From positions 1 through 5,044 of the forward strand of contig CABRFW010000130.1 in the NCBI GenBank assembly GCA_902470265.1: 5,044 bases of DNA, in the 5' to 3' direction. Each line of letters starts with the position of its first letter. The first letter of the stretch is position 1. The translations under genes were made by a program, and so were the position numbers. The notes below the pieces were generated by a model that was not told the origin of the DNA, did no database searches, and worked only from the letters and a program-made list of their open reading frames with translations. This document shows, in pieces, positions 1 through 5,044 of this stretch. Origin of the DNA: an uncultured Collinsella sp. (GTDB lineage: Bacteria; Actinomycetota; Coriobacteriia; Coriobacteriales; Coriobacteriaceae).

Positions 1-42
1 GGTTGATAGCTTAAGCATACGCGGCGGCAGGCACCCTTCCAA

Positions 43-57
43 GCAACCGTTGGTTGC
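43..57. repeat. Small inverted repeat upstream of trmO
   Basis: Two perfect 6-base arms (GCAACC at 43-48 and GGTTGC at 52-57) flank a 3-base spacer. The repeat could be a short hairpin in a transcript arriving from the left, or a protein-binding site ahead of trmO. No T-run follows it, so it is not a convincing terminator. The rest of positions 1-111 shows no supportable gene. Confidence 0.3.
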
Positions 58-111
58 ACGACTGCGGACCGCGGCGAAGAATTGCGCGCAACGCCCCGCG
101 CCTCCATGCCG

Positions 112-117
112 TACAAT
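112..117 (+). promoter_or_regulatory. Possible -10 box of trmO, placed for a leaderless transcript
   Basis: TACAAT matches the consensus TATAAT at five of six positions. It ends 7 bases before the ATG at 125, so transcription would begin at or within a base or two of that ATG. No SD-like sequence stands at a proper distance before either the ATG at 116 or the ATG at 125. A leaderless mRNA would explain this and is common in actinobacteria. No good -35 is visible: TTGCGC at 82-87 would leave a 24-base spacer. Confidence 0.4.
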
Positions 118-124
118 GACCGGC

Positions 125-862
125 ATGGAACCTATCGCACACATACATACCGACCTGCCGCAGAAGTTCGGCATTCCGCGCAACAGCTTTTTGGCACCTC
201 ATCTGCAGGGACGCATCGTCTTTGATCCGGAATTTGCCTCCAATGCAGCGGTTGAGGGCCTGGACTCCTTCTCTCACCTATGGCTGTTGTGGCGCTTCGA
301 AAACGGAACGCCCGGCGGCACGGCAAACGACATAGCTGCCGATGCCAAGTCGCAGGACAGGTCTGGTACCAACGTCAAGTGGTCGAAGACCGTGCGCCCG
401 CCGCGTCTGGGCGGAGCCGAGCGCGTGGGTGTCTTTGCCACGCGCAGTCCGTTTCGCCCTAACCCCATCGGGCTCACCTGCGTTAAGCTCGACCGCGTGG
501 AGCTTACTGACGACGGCCCCATCATCCATGTGCTGGGGGCCGATCTGCGCGACGGCACGCCCATCTACGACATTAAGCCCTACATCCCGTTTGCCGACTG
601 CCACCCGGATGCGACCGGCGGCTGGATTGAGGGTGCTCCGTGGCAAGAGCTCGACGTCGAGTTCTCGCAAACACTACAAGACAAAATCCCAAGCGCAAAG
701 CTCCCCGGTCTGGTCGAGGTTCTACGCCAAGATCCGCGCCGCGCGGGCAGCAAGCACGAGCCAAACCGCGTTTACCACTTAGCTTATGCTGGGCTCGACA
801 TATCTTTTACGGTCGATAAAACCCAGCTAACCGTAGTCGCCGTCAACGACGCGCAAGACTAA
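125..862 (+). CDS. trmO: tRNA (N6-threonylcarbamoyladenosine(37)-N6)-methyltransferase TrmO (TsaA/YaeB family)
   Basis: The enzyme transfers a methyl group from S-adenosylmethionine to the N6 of t6A at position 37 of certain threonine tRNAs, giving m6t6A and tuning decoding in the cytosol. Family signatures are unmistakable in the 245-residue product: an N-terminal IHTD...KFGIPR segment (residues 7-19), SHLWLLWRF (50-58), RPPRLGG (91-97), GVFATRSPFRPNPIG (102-116), DGTPIYDIKPYIPF (143-156) and QDPR (202-205). The length fits the family (about 235 in E. coli). Compared with E. coli TrmO as I remember it, residues 60-88 are about 20 longer, a probable surface loop between two core strands. The reading frame stays open to a TTG at 50, but similarity begins only at the ATG at 125 (or the ATG at 116, three residues earlier). 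The ATG at 125 also suits the -10 box at 112-117. The gene stands alone; its neighbour malY starts 111 bases later. Family assignment is firm; exact tRNA specificity is inferred. Confidence 0.93.
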   Translation: MEPIAHIHTDLPQKFGIPRNSFLAPHLQGRIVFDPEFASNAAVEGLDSFSHLWLLWRFENGTPGGTANDIAADAKSQDRSGTNVKWSKTVRPPRLGGAERVGVFATRSPFRPNPIGLTCVKLDRVELTDDGPIIHVLGADLRDGTPIYDIKPYIPFADCHPDATGGWIEGAPWQELDVEFSQTLQDKIPSAKLPGLVEVLRQDPRRAGSKHEPNRVYHLAYAGLDISFTVDKTQLTVVAVNDAQD

Positions 863-892
863 CCAGCCATTCGTCCGCACCCGTCAAATTAA

Positions 893-912
893 GCGCCAAA
901 CTCCGCGCCAAA
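893..912. repeat. Short tandem-spaced direct repeat GCGCCAAA in the trmO-malY gap
   Basis: GCGCCAAA occurs at 893-900 and again at 905-912, twelve bases apart start to start, roughly one helical turn. Two copies on the same face of DNA upstream of a gene can be an operator, but no regulator is encoded nearby and eight bases is short enough for chance. The rest of 863-962 shows no terminator. It has only a weak -10-like GACAAT at 929-934 without a matching -35. Confidence 0.25.
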
Positions 913-962
913 ACCGCCCGTGCTGGTGGACAATAACGCCTACCAAAACAATCACTTTGCAC

Positions 963-967
963 GGGAG
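963..967 (+). promoter_or_regulatory. Ribosome binding site deciding the malY start
   Basis: GGGAG lies 6 bases before the ATG at 974, a proper Shine-Dalgarno spacing. The frame is open further upstream to a GTG at 920. That start has no purine-rich site before it and would add 18 residues unlike the family, so 974 is preferred. Confidence 0.75.
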
Positions 968-973
968 TTCAGC

Positions 974-2188
974 ATGAAATACGACTTTAGCTCGCTTATC
1001 GACCGCCACGGCATGGACTCCATCGCCGTTGACTCTTGGGGCGAGATCCCCGGCATGGCTCCGAACGCACCCGACGAGGGCTTCGACCGCATTCCCATGT
1101 GGGTGGCCGACATGAATTTTGCTACGGTGCCCACGGTTCAGGAGTACATCATCAAGCGCGCTCAGCACCCCATGTTTGGCTACTTCAATCCGCGTCCCGA
1201 GTACTTCGACCACATCATCGAATGGCAGAGCCGTCGCAACGGCGTTGAGGGCTTGGCGCCGGAGCATATCGGCTACGAAAACGGCGTGCTGGGCGGTGTC
1301 GTGTCGACGCTGCGCGCGTATGTCCAGCCAGGCGATGCGGTGCTGGTCCACAGCCCTACCTACATCGGCTTTACCAAGTCCATCGAGGCCGCGGGCTATC
1401 GCATTGTCCACAGCCCGCTTAAGCTCGACGACCAGGGCGTGTGGCGTATGGACTTTGAGGACATGGAGCGCAAGCTCGCCCAAAACCACATCCATGCCGC
1501 GGTGTTCTGCTCGCCGCATAATCCCTGCGGCCGCGTATGGGAGCGCGACGAGATCGAACGTGCCATGGACATTTATCGCCAGCACGATTGCGTGGTGATC
1601 TCGGACGAGATTTGGTCCGATATCATTCTGCCGGGTCACAAGCATATTCCGACGCAGTCGGTGAGCGAGGATGCCCGCATGCGCACGGTTGCCCTCTATG
1701 CGCCGAGCAAGACGTTCAACCTGGCGGGCTTGGTCGGCAGCTACCGCATCATCTATAACGAGACGCTGCGCGACCGCGTGTGCGCCGTGTCCAACAAGAC
1801 CCACTACAACGAGATGAACGTCCTCTCCATGCACGCGCTTATCGGTGCCTACCAGCCGCAAGGCTACGAGTGGGTGGACGAGCTCAACCAGGTGCTTGCC
1901 GGCAATATCGAGTACTTCTGCGATTACGTGGACGAGCATTTTGAGGGCGTGTCCTATTCGCGTCCGCAGGGCACGTACATGGTGTTTCTGGACTGCACCG
2001 AGTGGTGCCGAGAGCATGGCCGCGATATTCAGTGGTTGCTCGATGAGGGGGCACGCGTGGGCGTGGGGTATCAGGACGGCCGCCCGTTCCACGGACCCTG
2101 CCACATTCGCGTGAATCTGGCGCTGCCGCTTTCGCGCGTAAGGGAGGCGTGCGACCGCCTGGACCGCTACGTTTTTAATGCACGGTAA
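974..2188 (+). CDS. malY: MalY/PatB family PLP-dependent C-S lyase (probable cystathionine beta-lyase) / aminotransferase
   Basis: This is a fold-type I pyridoxal-phosphate enzyme of the MalY/PatB subgroup. Characterised members cleave the C-S bond of cystathionine, cysteine or related S-conjugates to give a thiol or sulfide, pyruvate and ammonia. In the 404-residue cytosolic product the signs are: PMWVADMNF near the N-terminus (41-49), the substrate-side tyrosine in SPTY (127-130), SPHNPCGRVW with N183, ISDEIWSD with the PLP-nitrogen-binding D211, APSKTFNLAGL with Schiff-base lysine K246, and CHIRVNLALP with carboxylate-binding R379. All expected catalytic and cofactor residues are present, and the length is typical (about 390-400). 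The gene has its own good SD site and is followed by a hairpin, so it is probably transcribed alone or with trmO. E. coli MalY also represses MalT; nothing here indicates that second role. Substrate choice (cystathionine, cysteine or aminotransfer) cannot be read from sequence. Family call is firm, reaction likely. Confidence 0.88.
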   Translation: MKYDFSSLIDRHGMDSIAVDSWGEIPGMAPNAPDEGFDRIPMWVADMNFATVPTVQEYIIKRAQHPMFGYFNPRPEYFDHIIEWQSRRNGVEGLAPEHIGYENGVLGGVVSTLRAYVQPGDAVLVHSPTYIGFTKSIEAAGYRIVHSPLKLDDQGVWRMDFEDMERKLAQNHIHAAVFCSPHNPCGRVWERDEIERAMDIYRQHDCVVISDEIWSDIILPGHKHIPTQSVSEDARMRTVALYAPSKTFNLAGLVGSYRIIYNETLRDRVCAVSNKTHYNEMNVLSMHALIGAYQPQGYEWVDELNQVLAGNIEYFCDYVDEHFEGVSYSRPQGTYMVFLDCTEWCREHGRDIQWLLDEGARVGVGYQDGRPFHGPCHIRVNLALPLSRVREACDRLDRYVFNAR

Positions 2189-2200
2189 GTGAGCACTGCA

Positions 2201-2238
2201 TGTGGGGCCTTCTGCCAAGTCGGCTGGAAGGTCCCACA
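2201..2238 (+). terminator. Long hairpin after malY, possible terminator without U tract
   Basis: The arms at 2201-2212 and 2227-2238 pair over 12 bases with one G-U pair (TGTGGGGCCTTC against GAAGGTCCCACA). Inside the 14-base loop, GCC (2214-2216) can further pair with GGC (2222-2224). The hairpin starts 12 bases after the malY stop codon, the usual place for a transcription end or a 3'-stabilising structure. The bases after it (CGGTAAAGCG) hold no T-run, so it is not a textbook intrinsic terminator. It may pause polymerase, protect the 3' end, or act with Rho. Confidence 0.5.
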
Positions 2239-2281
2239 CGGTAAAGCGCCTGTAACAATTGGGCACTCGTGTGGTTTTGTT

Positions 2282-2290
2282 TGCTATTAT
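2282..2290 (+). promoter_or_regulatory. Extended -10 promoter for the binding protein-kinase operon
   Basis: TGC followed by TATTAT (2285-2290) matches the extended -10 pattern TGnTATAAT with one mismatch. It sits in a locally AT-rich stretch unlike the surrounding coding DNA. Transcription would start near 2297, giving a leader of about 36 bases before the ATG at 2333. No good -35 lies 16-18 bases upstream: TTGGGC at 2259-2264 would be 20 bases away. Extended -10 promoters can work without one. Confidence 0.5.
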
Positions 2291-2324
2291 CTTTAACCAT
2301 TTAAGTCTGTAAACAGGATCGTAT

Positions 2325-2328
2325 GGAG
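2325..2328 (+). promoter_or_regulatory. Ribosome binding site of the solute-binding lipoprotein gene
   Basis: GGAG ends 4 bases before the ATG at 2333, slightly close but usable. A second purine run, AGGA at 2315-2318, is too far from that start. It instead stands before an out-of-frame ATG at 2323 that opens only a short overlapping frame ending at 2433. Confidence 0.5.
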
Positions 2329-2332
2329 CTCG

Positions 2333-3202
2333 ATGAAAAGATCCCGTCGCTCGGTTGCCATTTCGTTGTTTGTTGCGCTTGCAGTGGCGAGCGTCTTTGT
2401 CGTAGCGATAGCTGGCTGCTCCGGGTCGAATGACGGAGCCTCGACGTCTGCATTAGAAGGTCTGGACGCCTCGCAAGTCAAAGACGACGACCTTAAGACG
2501 CTCAACGTCGGAAGCGACCTCTATCCACCGTTTGTGTATACCGACGAGTACGGCGATATCGTTGGCCTGGATGTCGAGATATTGACCGAGGCTTTGGCTC
2601 GCATTGGTTACAAGCCAAAATACCAGCTGATCGACTGGGAAAAGAAGAAGGAGCTGCTGGCGAGCGGCGAACTCGATTGTGTCATGGGCAGCTTTAGTAT
2701 GACGGGTCGCGAAAACGAATATCGTTGGGCCGGCCCGTACCTTGCGAGCCGCCAGGTGGTCGCGGTCGATCCCCAGAGCGATATCTACACGCTTGCCGAT
2801 CTTGAGGATAAGATCGTGGCGGTTCAGTCCACCACCAAGCCCGAGGACATTTTGCTCAATCGCATAAATGAAAACGTTCCGCAGATCAAGGAACTCTACA
2901 GCTTTTCGGACGGTTCATACCTGAACCCGGCGCTCGTCGAGGGCCTGGTCGACGCTATCGCCGCGCATGAGTCCTCGTTCCTCACCTACGAAAAAGACTA
3001 TGGTGTGACATATCGCATTTTGGATGAGCCGCTGCTAGAGGTTGGTTTGGGCACCGCTTTCGATATCAACGATACGCGCGGCATCGACGTCAAGCTCACT
3101 CATGCCTACCAAGAAATGCTTGCCGATGGCACCATGGAACGCCTGGTGTCAAAGTACTTCGATGACCCTTCGCCATTTTTGAATATGGAGGGCCTGTCAT
3201 GA
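2333..3202 (+). CDS. Transporter-type solute-binding lipoprotein (SBP_bac_3 family), probably a sensory receptor
   Basis: The product is a 289-residue extracellular protein anchored to the outer face of the membrane. It has a basic N-terminus (KRSRR), a hydrophobic segment at residues 8-27 and the lipobox AIAGC with the lipid-modified C29. A Ser/Gly/Asp-rich linker follows, then a two-lobed type 3 binding domain from about 55 to 280. Seen motifs are NVGSDLYPPFVYTDEYGDIVG (58-78, typical lobe 1 opening), GSFSMTGRENEYRWAGPY (119-136), which carries the ligand-carboxylate arginine at R126, GLVDAIAAH (204-212) and the closing helix ADGTMERLVSKYF (264-276). H212 stands where HisJ and GlnH have the amine-binding aspartate, so the ligand may not be an ordinary alpha-amino acid. 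No permease or ATPase gene adjoins it. Its stop overlaps the start of a histidine kinase gene by four bases, so the protein most likely serves ligand sensing with that kinase, although supply to a remote ABC transporter is possible. Fold and lipoprotein nature are firm; ligand and role are inferred. Confidence 0.88.
   Translation: MKRSRRSVAISLFVALAVASVFVVAIAGCSGSNDGASTSALEGLDASQVKDDDLKTLNVGSDLYPPFVYTDEYGDIVGLDVEILTEALARIGYKPKYQLIDWEKKKELLASGELDCVMGSFSMTGRENEYRWAGPYLASRQVVAVDPQSDIYTLADLEDKIVAVQSTTKPEDILLNRINENVPQIKELYSFSDGSYLNPALVEGLVDAIAAHESSFLTYEKDYGVTYRILDEPLLEVGLGTAFDINDTRGIDVKLTHAYQEMLADGTMERLVSKYFDDPSPFLNMEGLS
3187..3192 (+). promoter_or_regulatory. Strong ribosome binding site of the histidine kinase gene, inside the upstream gene
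   Basis: GGAGGG lies 6 bases before the ATG at 3199, within the last codons of the lipoprotein gene. With the ATGA overlap at 3199-3202 it marks translational coupling and fixes the kinase start. Confidence 0.8.
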
Positions 3203-5044
3203 TCGATGCGCCCGACCACGCTGCTCAGGAGCGGGGCAATCGTTCGGCAGGGGCATGGCTCCTTGTCGCTCTGCTGGGGATAGTGCTCTCGGTTGTTGTC
3301 GGCATGATGAGCTACGGTTACACGACGGCCCAAGCCGAGCAGCGCTTTGCCGACGTTGTCGATTACGTGGCGACGCAGAGCCTTTCCTACGATGCATTCA
3401 ACAGCGCCTATACGACCAAAAACCTGATTCGCGTTATGGAGATCGCCGGAGAGGCTGCCCGCGATATGGAGCGCGACGGTTCAGTGGATAACGCCATGCT
3501 GGAGCAATACGCCGACCAGTTCAACGTGAGCGCGCTGATCGTGACGGACGCATCGGGCAATTTGGTGTCCGAGTCCTCGACGGGCGATGTGGACTACGGG
3601 TCGCTCGCTACGTATCTCAAAGAATCACCCGTGCTGGAGGTGGCAACTCATCCGCTTAAGTCCTATACCGCCCGCATCACGCTTGCGGATGATTCGGTCG
3701 CAGACATTGGCTGCGTGACTCGGCAGGATGGCGAGGGCATCGTTATCGCGGTAAGGCATCAGAGCGCGAAAGCGGTTGCAAGCAATACACTCAAACTGCA
3801 GAGCTTGCTTGATGGCTATGAAACCATCGATAGCGGCAATATCGTGATCGAAAGCGACGGCAAGGTCGTTGCGACCAATGCCGTTGAACCCACCGTATTG
3901 GGCGTGTTCGATCTGCCTGCGACGGATGTCTTTATTGTCGACGGTATTAAGGATCGATGCCTGGCTGGTAAGGTCAGATTGGTTAACGCCGACGGCGAGT
4001 GGTATTTGGGCACATTTGGAAAAGCGCACAAATTCTATGTGTACACCTATGCCTCGGCGCAGCGCTACTTTGAGGTCGCCGCGGCTGTTGCCGCCGGCGT
4101 GCTGGTGCTCTACGGCGGTGTTATAGCCGTTGTTGTGACGGTGCGTCGCCGCGCTGATCGTCGACGTTTGACGGACTTGCTGCAGCAGGAGCGCGACTAT
4201 GGCGACAAGCTGGCAAAGGCGGCGCGTGAGGCCTCGTCTGCCAACTCGGCAAAGACGGAGTTTCTGCGTCGCATGAGCCACGATCTGCGCACGCCCATCA
4301 ACGGCATTCGCGGCATGGTCGAGGTTGGCGATGCCAATGCGGACGATCTGCAAAAGCAGACTGAGTGCCGCTCAAAAATCTGGACGGCATCGGGACTGCT
4401 GCTCGACCTTGCCAACGAGGCGCTCGATATGAGTCGCCTGGAGAGCGGGCAGGTCGACCTGAACCTCGTGCCCATAAATTTGGTGGCCCTCAACTGTGAA
4501 GTGCGCGATATTCTGGAGCGCCAGGCCGAGGAGCGTCTGGTGACAATTATCTCCGACCAGCAGACGCTTAATCATCCCTATGCGCGGGTGAGCGTGACGC
4601 ACCTCAAGCGTTTGTTGCTCAATATTGCCGGCAATGCCGTCAAGTACAACCGCCAGGGCGGCTATGTCCGCCTGGTGTGCCGCGAGGTGGAGCCAGCGGA
4701 TGGCGTCCCCGTCTATGAATACACGATCGCCGACAACGGTATTGGCATGAGCGAGGAGTTCCAGCAGCACCTCTACGAGCCGTTTTGCCGCGAGGAGCAA
4801 CAGGTGGAAGGCGCTTCATCGGGAACTGGCCTGGGCGCGCCTATCGCAAAACAGTTAGTCGAGCTTATGGGCGGAACCATGAGCTTTACGAGCGTCTTGG
4901 GGCAGGGGACAACGTTTACCATCCGCCTGCCGTTCGAGAAATGCAAGCGCTCCGAGATTCCTCAGGCAGTTCGCGCGGATGTGGGCGATGGCGATGCGCT
5001 CCAGGGCTTGCGCGTTTTGCTCGTAGAGGATAACGATCTGAATG
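3199..5044 (+). CDS. Hybrid sensor histidine kinase, extracellular sensor domain, HisKA-HATPase and start of receiver domain (3' end beyond window)
   Basis: The frame is open to the right edge (615 codons, no stop), so the gene is partial. The product is a membrane-bound kinase that should autophosphorylate a histidine in response to an outside signal and pass the phosphate to its own receiver. Order: a short cytosolic tail (1-18), TM1 (about 19-39), an extracellular domain of about 250 residues (40-292), TM2 (about 293-315) with an arginine-rich stop-transfer end, and a helical linker (319-355). The dimerisation domain follows, with the phospho-acceptor H361 in RMSHDLRTPING. The ATP-binding domain shows the N box (LLNIAGNAVKYN, N479), G1 (DNGIGM, 512-517), F box (EPF) and G2 (SGTGLGAPIAKQL, 541-553). 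At residues 604-615, LRVLLVEDNDLN is the first strand and acidic pair of a receiver domain. The extracellular part has alternating helix and strand stretches (VSALIVTDASGNLV; GNIVIESDGKVVATN) suggesting a double Cache-like fold, an inference. It overlaps the lipoprotein gene by four bases. All kinase catalytic motifs are intact. Ligand and output partner are unknown; a further receiver or Hpt domain may follow. Confidence 0.9.
   Translation, partial: MIDAPDHAAQERGNRSAGAWLLVALLGIVLSVVVGMMSYGYTTAQAEQRFADVVDYVATQSLSYDAFNSAYTTKNLIRVMEIAGEAARDMERDGSVDNAMLEQYADQFNVSALIVTDASGNLVSESSTGDVDYGSLATYLKESPVLEVATHPLKSYTARITLADDSVADIGCVTRQDGEGIVIAVRHQSAKAVASNTLKLQSLLDGYETIDSGNIVIESDGKVVATNAVEPTVLGVFDLPATDVFIVDGIKDRCLAGKVRLVNADGEWYLGTFGKAHKFYVYTYASAQRYFEVAAAVAAGVLVLYGGVIAVVVTVRRRADRRRLTDLLQQERDYGDKLAKAAREASSANSAKTEFLRRMSHDLRTPINGIRGMVEVGDANADDLQKQTECRSKIWTASGLLLDLANEALDMSRLESGQVDLNLVPINLVALNCEVRDILERQAEERLVTIISDQQTLNHPYARVSVTHLKRLLLNIAGNAVKYNRQGGYVRLVCREVEPADGVPVYEYTIADNGIGMSEEFQQHLYEPFCREEQQVEGASSGTGLGAPIAKQLVELMGGTMSFTSVLGQGTTFTIRLPFEKCKRSEIPQAVRADVGDGDALQGLRVLLVEDNDLN
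5008..5044 (+). other. Start of a response-regulator receiver (REC) domain inside the kinase
   Basis: The last twelve complete codons encode LRVLLVEDNDLN, the typical first beta strand and acidic pocket (E610, D611) of receiver domains in hybrid kinases. It follows a variable linker of about 25 residues after the ATPase domain. The phospho-acceptor aspartate, expected about 45-50 residues further on, lies outside the window. Confidence 0.85.

Noticed and set aside
50..124. Longer trmO starting at TTG 50
   Set aside because: The extra 25 residues have no resemblance to the family N-terminus, TTG is a poor start, and no SD site precedes it.
920..973. Longer malY starting at GTG 920
   Set aside because: No SD site precedes it. 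The family begins around the MKYDFSSLIDR segment, and ATG 974 has GGGAG at 6 bases.
884..2266. A 460-codon open frame on the minus strand covering the whole malY gene
   Set aside because: The + strand gene has complete PLP-enzyme motifs and a good SD site. The antisense translation is rich in His, Ala, Val and Arg with no recognisable motif, as expected when G/C-biased third positions remove stop codons from the opposite strand.
2307..2316. CTGT-AA-ACAG inverted repeat between the -10 box and the lipoprotein start
   Set aside because: Arms of four bases are too short to tell from chance, and no regulator is nearby.
2323..2433. Short out-of-frame ORF (36 codons) starting just before the lipoprotein gene, with AGGA upstream
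   Set aside because: It runs mostly inside the lipoprotein signal-peptide region in another frame and its Cys-rich translation shows no motif. It is probably a chance opening.
3625..4353. A 242-codon minus-strand open frame inside the kinase gene
   Set aside because: It lies opposite the kinase sensor, TM2 and dimerisation regions, whose + strand frame is clearly coding. The antisense product shows no domain, signal or SD site.

Overview
The window holds four protein genes, all on the + strand: three complete and one cut by the right edge. Codon third positions are strongly biased to G/C, Shine-Dalgarno (SD) sites are clear ahead of three genes, and one gene encodes a lipoprotein with a Gram-positive-like signal peptide. 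Together with the protein styles this suggests a moderately GC-rich actinobacterium, most likely a gut Coriobacteriia member such as Collinsella. The assignment is an inference from style and remembered homologues, not from a marker gene. No rRNA, tRNA, mobile element, CRISPR array or phage gene is visible.

Left part (1-2188): a short upstream region with a small inverted repeat and a possible -10 box leads into trmO (125-862), the SAM-dependent enzyme that N6-methylates t6A37 in tRNA. A 111-base gap with a short direct repeat follows, then a MalY/PatB-type PLP-dependent C-S lyase/aminotransferase (974-2188), probably a cystathionine beta-lyase. These look like ordinary metabolic and housekeeping genes. 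Nothing links them functionally beyond shared orientation.

Middle (2189-2332): a 144-base intergenic region with a 12-bp-stem hairpin (probable transcription end of the lyase gene, though without a U tract) and an extended -10 promoter element that probably starts the next operon.

Right part (2333-5044): a two-gene, translationally coupled operon. The first gene encodes a solute-binding lipoprotein of the amino-acid-binding type 3 family. The second overlaps it by four bases (ATGA) and encodes a membrane-bound hybrid sensor histidine kinase with a large extracellular sensor domain, HisKA and HATPase domains, and the beginning of a receiver domain at the right edge. No ABC permease or ATPase gene lies between them or directly upstream. 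The likely reading is a signalling unit in which a tethered binding protein presents or reports a ligand to the kinase, rather than an importer. The binding protein keeps the ligand-carboxylate arginine but has histidine where classical amino-acid-binding proteins have the amine-binding aspartate, so its ligand may be unusual. This operon is the most interesting part of the window.
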